Below, one piece after another: positions 34,901 through 46,378 of a stretch of 64,000 nt of DNA (position 1 is the first letter of the stretch; each line of letters starts with the position of its first letter). The position numbers were made by a program, and so were the translations under genes. Source of the DNA: Pseudisothecium myosuroides (lineage: Eukaryota > Streptophyta > Bryopsida > Hypnales > Lembophyllaceae); the NCBI GenBank assembly GCA_951799445.1, contig OX637291.1, positions 4,528,501 through 4,592,500 of the forward strand, read 5' to 3'. The notes below the pieces were generated by a model that was not told the origin of the DNA, ran no database searches, and saw only the letters and a program-made list of their open reading frames with translations.

Positions 34901-37491
34901 GATTTGGAGAGCATCTTGCAACTAATGGCAGATCAGTTATTGGTAACATGTTCAAGCAGGTTAGTATTTGAGTTGATTGACTCGAAGACCTTCGTACATA
35001 TATTCGTTGCATATTGTGAGGGATATGTAGTTAACATGAGTTTTGATTAGTTGACATTCCGTGAAGGCTAGACTAACCGTCTGCAACAATTCCTTGCATT
35101 TCTGGCACGTCGTTGAAGATCCTAAATTTACTTCCATAAGTGACTTTCTGTTCCTTTTTAATGAATACATTTGTAATCATCTACCTGTATGTCTGCGCAC
35201 AGACTCTTGATGTTGTACTTCGGGTCATTCCAGTATTTCCCAAGAACAAGGTTTTGCGAAGCAAGGTATATTTAAGAGCTCTTTTCTGTGTTGGTAGTTG
35301 GGGTGGTTGACCTTAGATTCATACATGTTGCCAGTGCTCATAGTGAAATTCTTGAGCAGTTAGATCTATTTATTTCCTTCAGTTCTTATCGAGGGAGTCC
35401 TTGCAGTGTCACGTTATTGTTACATTGAATTCTTTTGTTGAGGTTACGCGAAGCCACATGTATTTCTCGTTGCTGGAACGTTGTATTGCTATGGCCGTAT
35501 GCAGGTCACTTCCTTTCTTCATCAAATGGTGGAAACATTAGGTAGCGCGGTCTTTCCAGCTCTCCCAACGATCATTCAGCAGCTGCTTACTGATTGTGAG
35601 GTACGATTCCTGGCCGAAAACACCGAGGTAATATGTTTTCAGATGGGAATAATAGGACACAGACAATGACATCTCAAGAATAAGTATGAACAAAAGATTT
35701 TGGCTGTATGAACACTTGTTTACTTTCAATTTGCAATTACATTTTCCGAGAGTAGTGGGAGTTTGCGAGGCCTTGTAATTTCTGAAAGTATGGGTCTGGT
35801 TGTGGCAGCCCAAAGACCTTGTGGAGTTTATACAGCTGATTAACCAGCTTATCAACAAGTTCAAAACTGGAATGATGGATATTCTTCAAGAGATTTTCCC
35901 TTCTGTTGTTGGCCGAGTCTTTGCCCTCCTTCCCCAGGACGGTTTTCCTGAAGGACCTGGGAGTCTCACCGAGGTGATCATACATATGCCTACTATTGCT
36001 TATGTCAGTACTTTTAGAAACATGTCTATGCTGTAGTCACTTTTCGGACGGTTTTCTGGCAATTATTTTGCTGCCTGGCGTCTTTTGGTATCGATTATGT
36101 TAAGGTCAGCAGCTATTTTCAGTACGTTGGTGTACATTGTTGGAGTTTTGTTTGGTTCATAGCTGCTCAATTAGCAACAATGATGTTGATATAAGTACCA
36201 CCTCATCTGCACCTGAAATTGGGAGACGTTGCATATACCAGTACTTAAAACGGATTTCTCTCTTCATTTCAGGAAGTACGGGAGTTACTGGATCTGCAAA
36301 GAAACTACTTCCTTCTGTTACATGCAATGACAACCCAGGAACTTTCTTCAGTGATGCTTTTTCAGCAGAGTAGTCCATTGCTTCAGAATATCATTGGTCT
36401 ACTATTGGATGCTGCGTGCAACCACAAAGATGTGCTTGTAAGAAAGGTAAGTTCTTAGTTATGCTGCTCCCATATGCAGACATGAGGCATTGGATTTCAT
36501 TGTCACAGTGACTGGCACTTTGTGCTTCTCTGAAGTTGTCTAATACTGTTGTTTTGGGGATTGAAATATTTTATGCAGATTTGCGTTCAGGTCTTCAACA
36601 AACTTATTGGTGATTGGTGTGGGGCTAGCCCAGAAGAGGAGAAGGTTTGTTAGTGATCAATTGCTTTTGTATCTTGTAAAGTTTATTCGAGTCTTCTTCC
36701 TACTGGCACCCGGCATTTGTTAAGCGTTGGTGAATACCTGCGATTGTTTGGCTGCTGACTGCAATGTGTGATTTATATATTTGTGAGATAATCATGCTCT
36801 GAACTTTCAATTGTAGCTTAAGCATTTCTGACAGTCCAGTACCTACTTTCAGGTGCCTGGTTTTCGCCAATTTCTGATGGAGAGATTTGCGGGAGAGTGC
36901 TGCATCTACAAAGTTTTGGAACCTTCTTTCAATTTTCGGGATGCAAATACTGTAAGTTTTTAGTGACTTGATGCCTCACTAAGTCTATTATGGTATTTCT
37001 GCATACAAGTATCTGGTGGCTGTATATCTGCTTTGTTTTGATGCATGATTTATTGAAAGCCACTGTATTGACTCTTACTTTTCTGGAGCAGGTCTCTCTC
37101 TTCGGTGAAATAGTAATAGCTCAAAAGCTTTTATATGAGAAATGTGGGAACGATTTACTGATACATTTGGCAACAAAAGTGTTGCCTGCTGTGCATTGTC
37201 CTCCAAATTTAGCTGAACAATTTTGCCTACATATTCAGGTATGACAAAGTGATTTTGATTTGATGAGACTCTTTTTCACTGTTCATACGAAACCAATTGT
37301 TTTGTCTTTTATTTGGCTTCTGCTCATGGTTCGTGCAGCTACTGCGTTCTGGTATATGGTTACCTGTCTTCAACGGTGGTCTGCTTCTGATGCAGAGATC
37401 TGATGCGAAGGAGCTTAAAGCTTTATATAAGTCTTTCATAGAAAAGCTAAGGCCACATCAACAGCAGAACGGTCACGCTTGGAGCAGATAA
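31952..37491 (+). CDS. PSD: Exportin-T / PAUSED (tRNA nuclear export receptor)
   Basis: Karyopherin-beta exportin that carries mature tRNAs from nucleus to cytoplasm with Ran-GTP; the plant orthologue is PAUSED. Exons are 31952-33706, 33884-33967, 34136-34225, 34571-34678, 34900-34959, 35203-35265, 35505-35600, 35809-35973, 36273-36446, 36579-36644, 36853-36951, 37092-37238 and 37396-37491. Every exon is a multiple of three, and joined they give 1000 aa, close to PAUSED. Conserved stretches include MDDFEKA at the start, VQFWCLKTLEEV (V/E variant), RVKDAMRQQC-like IKDAMRQQC, SWIDIGLVANDRFVPLLFE, VSKRMD, SHRLIAIIYLE, VETLGSAVFP and HKDVLVRK. Intron 4 is GC-AG (AAG|GCAAGT). The ATG at 31952 matches the family N terminus; the 34 open codons before it lack similarity. 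The first exon alone covers 585 codons. Confidence 0.95.
34679..34899 (+). other. GC-AG intron of exportin-T (intron 4)
   Basis: The donor is AAG|GCAAGT and the acceptor GGTCAG|GGA. Using it joins SYLAK to GFGEHL in phase, matching the LSKGFNERL region of the plant homologue. The GT two bases further on would break the frame. AAG|GCAAGT is the usual strong consensus of the rare GC-AG class. Confidence 0.85.
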
Positions 37492-38443
37492 CAGCAGAGG
37501 TATGACTGTTCTTATATGTGGCGTGCAAGAAAAGGTCTACTGTGTGGAGCACTGAAGGCAATAATGGCGCTCACCATCTCATAGATTGCTTGTACAACAT
37601 TAGCGAATCTTATGAAAGAGAAGAATATTGTCTGCTGCATAATATTCACTTGGTCTTGATGAGGACGTGGTGCTTTTTTGAGAAGGGGCCTGCTTGAGTA
37701 CTGCTGAGAACGTGCTGCCGAAAGCTCGACATAGAATGGAGGTATGGAATCCATTCTAGAGGTGGTGGTATTATAAGGATCGTGAAGTCAGGCAACCTTT
37801 TTTAATAAGAAGCCTTTCAAATCCGTCCTTGAATTTTTGTGTACTTTCCGGCAGATTAAGAAACTAGCGTGTTGATGACATGAGCACCCGAAAGCTATTC
37901 TGAGCACATTCTTTTCACTGCTATTTTGCAGAGCCTTGCAATTATGGAGAAGTGAATAGTGAGCATTTTCTCTAAAACTCTGGGAAAATGAGCTTTGTTT
38001 TGCAGTATTATTCCTGCAATCGTAGATGACTGGCTAGTGTGCTGTATGAACTCTTGCAGTTACCGGTAACTCACATAATTCATAGGCTATAATTATTAGC
38101 CAGGGTGTGGACCCGTGCTGTTTGTAGTGAAGTTTTTGAGGATTTTTCTATCAAGTCGGTCACAAGGTGAATTTTTTCGGATTCAACAGGCATTTCTGCA
38201 TGTAGGCTCATGTCAGTCTAGAAGTTCAGAAAGAGAATTTTAGTAATAAAACTGGTAACGCGAAAGTGGTAGGCGTATTCGGAATTGATAAATTGGATTC
38301 GCATTTTCAGTTGATGGAAATCTGCCATTCTAGTGTATCCAAGTTTTTGATCATAAGACATACTTGCAATATGATTTGGTAGCTTCTTTACATTTTTTAC
38401 ATTCATGGGACTCATTCTTATATCATTTGTCTAGTTAACTAAC
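37492..38443. other. Exportin-T 3' flank
   Basis: This probably includes the 3' UTR of exportin-T. Short ORFs have no recognisable features and composition grades into AT-rich spacer. Confidence 0.5.
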
Positions 38444-38761
38444 CTACACTAAAAAGGGTATTTAGTGTTGGATTACATTTAGTGTAATTACCACCCTACT
38501 TGACCCTACACTAAATGTCAATTTTAGGACGATTAGTGAAGTGCTAAACTTCAATGCGCCGCCTTCGCCTTCTCTTCCCTTCTACCTTCCTTTAATAAGT
38601 TCTAACACTAAATGTAAACATTTTCAGATTTCAGATTTACCATAGAGTATATTTAATGTTAGAAATTACATTTAATGTTACTTACTTTAGTAGGCTTAAT
38701 GATATTTAGTGTCATGGTTCGCAAATAGTGTTGCCAACACTAAATACCCATTTTAGTGTAG
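38444..38761. mobile_element. 318-bp MITE, copy 2
   Basis: Same length and orientation as 24374-24691, about six substitutions apart. Two of those fall in the terminal repeats, so the ends here are slightly imperfect (CTACACTAAAAAGGG and CCCATTTTAGTGTAG). It lies about 950 bp downstream of the exportin-T stop codon. Confidence 0.88.
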
Positions 38762-41700
38762 TGGCTGTTATGGAGCCAGTGGAGAGACTTCGAAGAACTG
38801 TCAAATTTAATAATAGGAAAGATTTTGGAAACCAAAATTTGATGCACACGACACCCGTTACTGTGGGATTTTGTGAAGGTGCTCTTCCAGTTTCAGAAAT
38901 TGACCCCTTTCGAAAGCTATGGAGGTTACTCAAAACTCAATTTCAGAGTGATATAATAACAATTTAATCAATTGCTAGAAATGGGAGTCCTATCAAAATG
39001 TTACAGTCTGCTGGGCATATTCAATCACAAAGATGGTTTAGGAATTGCAATATTCACAGATATCGTAATTTTGATTGTTCATAAAATATAATTTTATACG
39101 ATTTTCACTGTAAGTGTGCTTGCATGAATCTATGTCTGTTATTGAAAACATTTGATCTTGCATTCGTCTTGTCATTATGTCATCTTCTGTAGCAATGGAA
39201 TTTTTTTTACTTCATTCTAATATGATTTGAAAATGTCAAACACAATGAAATTTCGAGTAACTTTTTTGTGCATAACAAAACTTCAAATGAATTGGGAACT
39301 TGATTTTCATTAAATTACTCATTAAAGAAAAATATAGATTTAGCTAATCTTTGTAAGGGAAAGAAAAAAATAATGAAAACTTTCTTTTGAAATAAATTTC
39401 AAAAATGTTATGAAAGTCATACATTATATGGGAGGCAACCCATTCCTGACCCACTGTAGAAATAGACTATGGAAGGTTTCCAAAATTTTCCAAGATTTTT
39501 TTTCCACAAAACATAATTATTGTGATTTTTCAGTAGAAGATTATGTTCCTCCCATACTGGTGATATAGGGCTTGCTATTTCCGACCATGGGCTGAAAACA
39601 AAATCGACCAAAGAGTGGTTTCAATATTGAGAGTCTTGGAGCTAGTCAAAGTGCACCACAATTGCCTCAGGAATCGCTTTAATTAATCACTATTCATCTC
39701 TTCCTTCATGGAAAGAGAACACAAGAATTGTGCCATAATTAATCATTGTTTATCTCCTCCTTTATGGAAAGAAAACATTCTACATAGCCTAAAATGGGTA
39801 GCCTTGCATAGCATGTTCAAATTTCGGCAAAATGATTTGACTTCAGGAGTCGAGAAATTTCATAAAAATTATAAAAAAAAGAAGATGGAAATTGATACAC
39901 CAAAATGAGAAAAAAATGCTTTTTAAAGATCATTAACTACAAGAGTGATATGGATTTCACATGATTTTTATTCCATGCAAATTTGGAACTTTCATTCTAA
40001 GGATGACAAGTTTTCCTACAATAAATAAAGATTTGAATCATATTTCATACTATGATTTTCTTAAAATACACTTTCTGTTTTGATTTTTTTTAAATTAATG
40101 TCTTTGAAAAATACAATTCCTCACACCAAAATGCCAAGTGTAAAAGCGGCTTGGTAACTACATGCCAAATTCATCAAGAATTTCTCTCCAAATTTTGAAT
40201 TGCAATTGCATCCTTACAAAATTTTATATCAAATTTTTCGGGCAATATCTTGTTGGAAAGCTAGTAAAAACATGGTTCTAACAAGCAATGACATGCTTGT
40301 CAATGCTTCTTAATTTGAGGTATTGAGACTACAACAAACAAACAAAGATATCATATGTTTTTTAATGCATCTTAATTCAAGGAATTGAGATTAGGGCAAA
40401 CAATTGAAAGTAGACAACTGTGATGATGGCCTATGTAGAGATTCAACCATTTTGAACGTATAAGGGCATGGAAAGTGAATGCATTCCACTTGTTTTTCAA
40501 AAGATAGAAGGTTTTGAATTGCTTCTATATGAAAAATGCACAAAAATGAAAAATTCACTTTTGTAAATTTTCAAATAATTTCATTCAACAAACCTATTAA
40601 GTTCCAAGCCAAATAGAAGATAAAAAATCTCACAAACATGAAGTGAAAGTTCCTATATCCAATTCTAAATTTGCAAACATAATTATATATATTCAACTTA
40701 AATTTTTTGAAGAATACAATGCAAAGGATTTCAAGTCCTAAAGGTTTCCAAATCTTAAGACTTCATGAAAAAATAAAATTTTATTTAGTAAGACAAAAGC
40801 CTCTTCTTCTTAAAAAGGCAAAAGTAAAATATTTTCAACTAAAAAGAAGAAGATTTGATAGCATGAAGTCAAAGAGAATGTCAAATAACCATCTACAATG
40901 ATGGTTAACACAAATTACAATTGTCAAAAATAAATGGAAGAAAAAGAGCTGACATCATATAGTAAAAAAAGAATGTCAAAAATAAAGATTTCTAGTGAAG
41001 GAATGGTCTAACACAACTTTATAATCAACTTTATAAATTATTTTCAGCGTCAGTGAATAAAATAGCCAACTTCTACAAATTCAAATGCACTTTATTTGTA
41101 ACTTGATTTTAAAGTTGACCTCAATAAATTCAAATTCTTGCTTAAAATTGAAAGTCTTTATTCATGAATTTAGGCTTGATTTTAGATACATCTATTTTTA
41201 GCACTAAAAATTCTTGCTTCATTTGTCTAGCATTCAAGGAATAATACGTACTAAATAGATATTCCTTTGACTTCCAAAAAGATCAGCCAACAAAAACTTA
41301 GATCATTTCATCCATAAGCATTCAATCATCCAATAGATGGATAATGAATGTTTTGAAAAGTGCACTTCTTCCAATTGATATTCATTGAGGAAGCTTCAAG
41401 CAAAGGTATAATCATGTTACAGGGATTTCTATTATTTATTACAATTTTTCAAAAATAATTTTATGATCTTTAGATTGAGTAGTGAGGATTTAAATATAGA
41501 AATAATATAAGATGCTTATTTAAGCAATTTTAGATGCAATTATCTTACCACTACTAAATAATGCGATGAGTATGACCTAAAATATTTACATCCATGATCA
41601 ATACTACCCAAAATGTGACCCCTACATTTGAAACCAAAAGTGTCACAAAAACCTAGATATTGATGACAAAAGATGTGTATAGTCAAAATATGAGACTTTC

Positions 41701-41901
41701 CAAGAACTTAGTGTTGTTTTTGGTACACCTAGACAAGACACTTTGAAAATTCACAACTTATTTATAGGGTGTAAAAGTAATGCATGGCAAAGTGCATTGG
41801 AATCCTCTTTTGGATCCCAATTAGATCTAATATATATAACTTGTATTTATTAATAAAAAATGTGCTCAGTTGCACTAAGCAACATTATGGTTGCCCATGC
41901 C
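38762..41901. other. AT-rich spacer, no gene recognised
   Basis: Only short AT-biased ORFs. A paired phrase (TTAATTAATCACTATTCATC and ATAATTAATCATTGTTTATC, near 39680 and 39735) is a small local duplication. Nothing else was noticed. Confidence 0.5.
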
Positions 41902-42131
41902 TTAACCCTTATATGTCAAAGTGGACGTTTTCCGGCTGATGAATGACAAGAGAATCTCTTGTGTAGGATAGAAGTGCAACTATTCATCCTCCAAATTTTG
42001 TGTGGAAAGGAAAGATCATGAATAGTTGTTTGACCTCCAATGAGAACTTTTGGATTTTCCAAAGAAGATGATGTCATCCGATGCCAAAAGGGATGATTTC
42101 CAGGGTCACCAGCCCGGCATTCAAGGGTTAA
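41902..42131. mobile_element. 230-bp TTAA-ended MITE
   Basis: It starts TTAACCCTTATATG and ends CATTCAAGGGTTAA, so the termini are inverted and include TTAA. The interior has GC-richer blocks (GACGTTTTCCGGCTGATGAA and GGTCACCAGCCCGGC). It is shorter than, and differs internally from, the 900-bp TTAA family. Confidence 0.5.
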
Positions 42132-43194
42132 ACATGAGAACTCTCATCTCGACGAGGGAGTCGAATGGATGAAATCACGACGCAGGCGGACGGATGAACA
42201 CTCCTTCGTACATTCATTCCTAGGCCAGCGAAGGGCGCGCAGCCTTACCCGCGAATGCTCGCGACGAACGCGACGACGGCAGATAGAGTTCCGGGAGCGG
42301 CGCGCGCGCTAGCTCATCACGCCGATGTAGATCATCGGTGCGCAGGGACTCAGACTCTGCATCGTCTGAAGCAACTTGCCACTCTTGAATCGTCACGAAA
42401 GTTGCTGCCGCTGGAGGGGGCCGTCGCAACGTCGATACTTCCGTCGCGCGATAGATTTGGAGCTGGTGGTATCTGCATTGCTTCCGCAAGTTCTGCTCAG
42501 GTACTACTACACCCTCGCTGCACGTCCTCCGTTAGAATGCATTGCATTGCATTGTCCATTCGGTGCCTTTTAGTCTGCCGGATTTTTCTGCCGGGATGTG
42601 AATCGCTAGCTCTGTATGAGCTTGCGGATGTCGTCTGGTTGCCCATAGCTAACCGGCTCTACGATTCCAATCCTTTCACTCCATCCTGAAGCTTTATACC
42701 CATAGTTGCGAAAAAACGAAGTTTTGGGATCGGCTGTAAGTGGTAAATGTGCGATGTAGAGAGAATGATTCAGTGAAGGGAAAGCACTAGTTTTGGTCTT
42801 TTTAGCTGGATGCCAGGACTGGTACGTTGGAAGCGCGGATCACACTTGAAATAGACGATCCTGTAATTTTGAGGAAGCTTGAGTTTTTGTTTGCAAATAT
42901 GCTTGTGCCCTAGAATTGAGAGAAGATGGGTTGAATTCGTCTGTCTAGGTCACCTGAGAGAATATTCGTGATCAACAGACATTGTCTCACACTTGGAAAT
43001 GTTCAATTTTCAAGCGCATGGTCGTACTTGGAATCTCCCCAAACCTGGAACTGGGAATGTTGTTATCGTTGGCAATTTACCGAGAACGACGTGACAGATT
43101 GTCGATTATACGTGCATGGAGATGCTGGATTGAATGGTGGAATTTTATTCCCGTAGGCCAGCGAAGACGATCTTGTTGGGATTTAGACGTCGAG
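42132..43194 (+). promoter_or_regulatory. CDPK-1 promoter / 5' leader
   Basis: GC-rich compared with the preceding spacer. It has several short ORFs without family match. An in-frame ATG at 43057 with no stop before the chosen start would add 46 residues. No TATA box was assigned. Confidence 0.45.
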
Positions 43195-44817
43195 ATGGGG
43201 AACTCAAGTGGACGGACGCGGAAGACGCGGATGCATCAAGGAGTCTCCCAAGATGGACATCAGAAGAATGAGAGCGTGAAACCGCAGGGCGGCAGCGGCA
43301 GCGGCAAGGGCAGCTACGGCGGGAGTGCTCCTAAACCTAGCAACGGCGCAGGCAACTTCACTCCGCCCGCGCCGCGGCCGCGACCGTTGCTGAAAACCGT
43401 CACCTCCGGGCTTCTGGGGAAGCCACTGGTGGACATTCGCGACACGTACAAGCTGGGGCGTGAGCTTGGCCGCGGCCAATTTGGAGTGACCTACTTGTGT
43501 ACCAACATTGAAACCGGGGAGGTGCTCGCGTGCAAGACCATCGCGAAGCGCAAGCTGACTAGCAAGGAGGACATCGAGGATGTCAAGCGGGAGGTGCAGA
43601 TCATGCACCATCTGTCTGGGACGCCCAACATTGTGGAACTGTCTGGTGTGTACGAGGACAAGCACTCCGTGCACTTGGTGATGGAGCTTTGTGCGGGCGG
43701 GGAGCTGTTCGACCGCATCATCGCCAAGGGGCATTACAGCGAGCGCGCCGCGGCCGACATGTGCCGAGTGATCGTGAACGTGGTGCACCGCTGCCACTCG
43801 TTGGGCGTGTTCCACCGCGACTTGAAACCCGAGAATTTCCTGTTGTCCAGCAAGGACGAGGACGCGCCTCTGAAGGCCACGGACTTCGGTCTGTCGACCT
43901 TCTTCAAGCACGGGGAGCTTTTCCAGGACATCGTGGGCAGCGCCTATTATGTGGCGCCTGAGGTTTTGCGACGCAGCTATGGCCCTGAAGCTGATGTGTG
44001 GAGCGCGGGTGTGATTGTCTACATCCTCTTGTGCGGAGTTCCTCCCTTCTGGGCCGAAACCGAGCAAGGCATCTTCGACGCCGTGTTGCGAGGGAAATTC
44101 GACATGTCTGCCGAACCGTGGCCCCAAATCTCAGGCGGGGCCAAAGACCTGGTGACGAAAATGCTTGACTCCGATCCGAAGGAGCGACTGACTGCGCAGC
44201 AGGTGCTGGACCATCCTTGGATGAAGGTGGACGGTGCGTCCGACGAGCCACTCGACAATGCGGTGCTGACTCGGCTGAAGAACTTCTCGGCTGCGAACAA
44301 GATGAAGAAGCTGGCACTCAAGGTGATCGCCGAGAGCCTCTCGGAGGAAGAGATCGTTGGCTTGCGGGAGCTTTTCAAGGCCATCGACACCGACAACAGC
44401 GGTACGGTGACCATCAACGAGCTCAAGGAGGGGTTGCTGAAACAGGGCTCAAAGTTGACGGAATCCGACATCAAGAAGCTGATGGATGCCGCAGACGTGG
44501 ACGGGAATGGGAACATCGACTTCAACGAGTTCATTTCGGCGACGATGCACATGAACAAGACGCAGAAGGAGGATCACTTGGTTGCTGCGTTCCAGCACTT
44601 CGACAAGGACAACAGTGGCTACGTCACGGTGTTCGAGCTCCAGGAAGCCATGGAGAAGAACGGCATGGGCGACCCGGAAAGCATCGAAGAGATCATTCGG
44701 GAAGTGGACACTGACAACGACGGCCGAATCGATTACGACGAATTCGTGGCCATGATGCGCAAAGGCAATCCGGGCACCGAAGACGGTGACAAGCTCAACA
44801 AGCCCAGGCACAGGTAG
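43195..44817 (+). CDS. Calcium-dependent protein kinase (CDPK/CPK), intronless
   Basis: Ser/Thr kinase activated directly by calcium, acting in stress and developmental signalling. It is 540 aa in a single exon. A variable N-terminal domain (1-84) begins MGNSSG, a good N-myristoylation signal with no nearby cysteine for palmitoylation. The kinase domain (about 85-343) has the glycine loop GRGQFG, catalytic lysine in [25 protein letters not shown] and YYVAPEVL, all intact. The autoinhibitory junction (about 350-385) contains [15 protein letters not shown]. Four canonical EF-hand loops follow: [12 protein letters not shown] (398), [24 protein letters not shown] and [12 protein letters not shown] (505). 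I chose the ATG at 43195 because it exposes the myristoylation glycine; an in-frame ATG at 43057 also exists. Codon use is strongly GC3. It lies convergent to the DC1 gene and to a second CDPK 8.3 kb away. Lack of introns is unusual for plant CDPKs. Confidence 0.95.
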   Translation: MGNSSGRTRKTRMHQGVSQDGHQKNESVKPQGGSGSGKGSYGGSAPKPSNGAGNFTPPAPRPRPLLKTVTSGLLGKPLVDIRDTYKLGRELGRGQFGVTYLCTNIETGEVLACKTIAKRKLTSKEDIEDVKREVQIMHHLSGTPNIVELSGVYEDKHSVHLVMELCAGGELFDRIIAKGHYSERAAADMCRVIVNVVHRCHSLGVFHRDLKPENFLLSSKDEDAPLKATDFGLSTFFKHGELFQDIVGSAYYVAPEVLRRSYGPEADVWSAGVIVYILLCGVPPFWAETEQGIFDAVLRGKFDMSAEPWPQISGGAKDLVTKMLDSDPKERLTAQQVLDHPWMKVDGASDEPLDNAVLTRLKNFSAANKMKKLALKVIAESLSEEEIVGLRELFKAIDTDNSGTVTINELKEGLLKQGSKLTESDIKKLMDAADVDGNGNIDFNEFISATMHMNKTQKEDHLVAAFQHFDKDNSGYVTVFELQEAMEKNGMGDPESIEEIIREVDTDNDGRIDYDEFVAMMRKGNPGTEDGDKLNKPRHR

Positions 44818-45526
44818 TATCATAGTAGCGCATACATTCACCACGCACAATCCATGCAACCCTAGCTTGGGTTCCTCCGGTCCTTGAGATTAATCTTGGG
44901 AAACGCTCGATTAGACTCAAGAGTGCATGACAGACATCATGTAGTGCATTCAACAGACTATTATCTTGGCAGGAACACCGGCACTGATTTAATTTTGGTT
45001 CTCACTGAGGAGTTACCATTTTTTACACTACTGCAATTTATATGTACTGGTTACAGGTTTGGCCCCTTTCCACTGATTGTACCATGTAGTGAGTGTCAGT
45101 TTCCCCTAGAGTAGTAGCTCTGTTGTATGTACAAACGAACAATTGTCGACATTGTCAAGCTGGGTCTTAGCCTCCGGCGTCATCAGCTGGGTAACCCAAA
45201 TGAAGCACATGTATAATCTTATGCTGCAGATGCTGCAGATGGAGTTTTTGTCTGTCTAGACTACATTAAATCTTGTTCCACCGCGGAACGTCGTCGCAGA
45301 GATCAATCATGTAGCCACGCAAGTGTCATGAATCGCATATCTACACGGAAGTGAAGAAACTAAGCAAGTACAGTTGTGTCTGAAGCCATGCTGTCTTACT
45401 ACAAGAGTCCGACAAACGCGATGCATTGGCTGTCCCGGGCTTCAAGCTAAAACCTCAAAATTAGGGATTGAGTGAGCTTGCGAGCGCCGCCGTTTGATCT
45501 GTGAATGCAGGGGATGACGAATGGGC
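44818..45526. other. 3' flanks of convergent CDPK-1 and DC1 genes
   Basis: About 700 bp, of intermediate composition, probably holding both 3' UTRs. No gene is recognised; a small ATGCTGCAG direct repeat occurs near 45223. Confidence 0.5.
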
Positions 45527-46378
45527 TTACGAAGCGGGATCCGGAATCTCTGAATCCTCATTCCGGCGGATGTGGACTCCGTAAGCAGTAACCTTGAACT
45601 TGCGCTCGTTGCCGTGCACGGTTTCAGGGGCGTTACAGGATGCGGGTGAGAAGAAGAATTTGAGGCACTTGGGGTGGATGTTGAAGTCACACTGCTCGCA
45701 GCGGAAGCCAAGGTTCCCTCCAAATTCCAAGCACACAGCGCACACGTAGCTTTTCCCGTGGAACGTCTCGTACTGCCACGTTCTGAGCCGGTGCGGGTGC
45801 ACGGCGGCGCAGAGTGGATCGCGGGGGAGCAGAGCGCACGTGGGGTGCAGATCGAACTTGCAACTCGTGCAGTGGTAGACCCAAGCATTCGTGGGCATGC
45901 GCTCGTCACAAAGATCACACTGCAGGTGCCGCGGCGGGTACGGCGACTTCTTCAGGAGCTTCAAGGGATAGGGATGGAAGCCCGTCCGGATTTTGTCCCG
46001 GAGTTTGGCGCAGCCCGCGTGCAAGTCGAAGTCGCACGGCTCGCAGCGGTAGCGCCACTCGCTGTCCGCCAAGGAAGTCCTGCACGCGTCGCACGATTTT
46101 TTTTTCTGGGTAACGCTGGTGGTGGCGTGGAGAGTGAGCGCGTGAGGATGTGCACAGCTGCGGAGCTGGGGCTGCAACGTGCAACATTGCGGGTGCAAAT
46201 CGTACTTGCACGTCTTGCAGTGGTACGTAGGCCCTTCCCCGATCTTGAAGCAGAGGTCGCAGATGAAGTCGCGGGTGTCGTAGGGCGCCGCGTTGTGGAG
46301 CACCAGGGGAATCGTCGGGTGCAATCTGCAGGTCAACCTCGCCGCGTCGCGCGTTGTATCCGCACTACTCCTCGCCAT
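45527..46378 (-). CDS. DC1 (cysteine/histidine-rich C1) domain protein
   Basis: Plant DC1 protein, a zinc-binding family related to C1 domains, with members linked to stress and defence responses; the molecular role is unknown. It is a single exon of 283 aa from the ATG at 46378. The frame stays open upstream to about 46505, but no earlier ATG is present. Four tandem Cys/His modules are visible. Each ends with a C..C..D(L/F)H..C core: CKTCKYDLHPQC, CEPCDFDLHAGC, CTSCKFDLHPTC and CEQCDFNIHPKC. Each is preceded by an H-P..L and a C-D/A-x-C pair such as CDLCFKIG or CDACRTS. The C-terminal tail (about 45 residues) has no recognised domain. There is no signal peptide or membrane segment. High GC contrasts with the spacer. 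It is convergent with CDPK-1. Confidence 0.88.
   Translation of the reverse strand: MARSSADTTRDAARLTCRLHPTIPLVLHNAAPYDTRDFICDLCFKIGEGPTYHCKTCKYDLHPQCCTLQPQLRSCAHPHALTLHATTSVTQKKKSCDACRTSLADSEWRYRCEPCDFDLHAGCAKLRDKIRTGFHPYPLKLLKKSPYPPRHLQCDLCDERMPTNAWVYHCTSCKFDLHPTCALLPRDPLCAAVHPHRLRTWQYETFHGKSYVCAVCLEFGGNLGFRCEQCDFNIHPKCLKFFFSPASCNAPETVHGNERKFKVTAYGVHIRRNEDSEIPDPAS

Noticed and set aside
42982..43194. CDPK-1 start at 42982
   Set aside because: It would be a TTG start. The ATG at 43195 gives the expected MG-type myristoylation N terminus.
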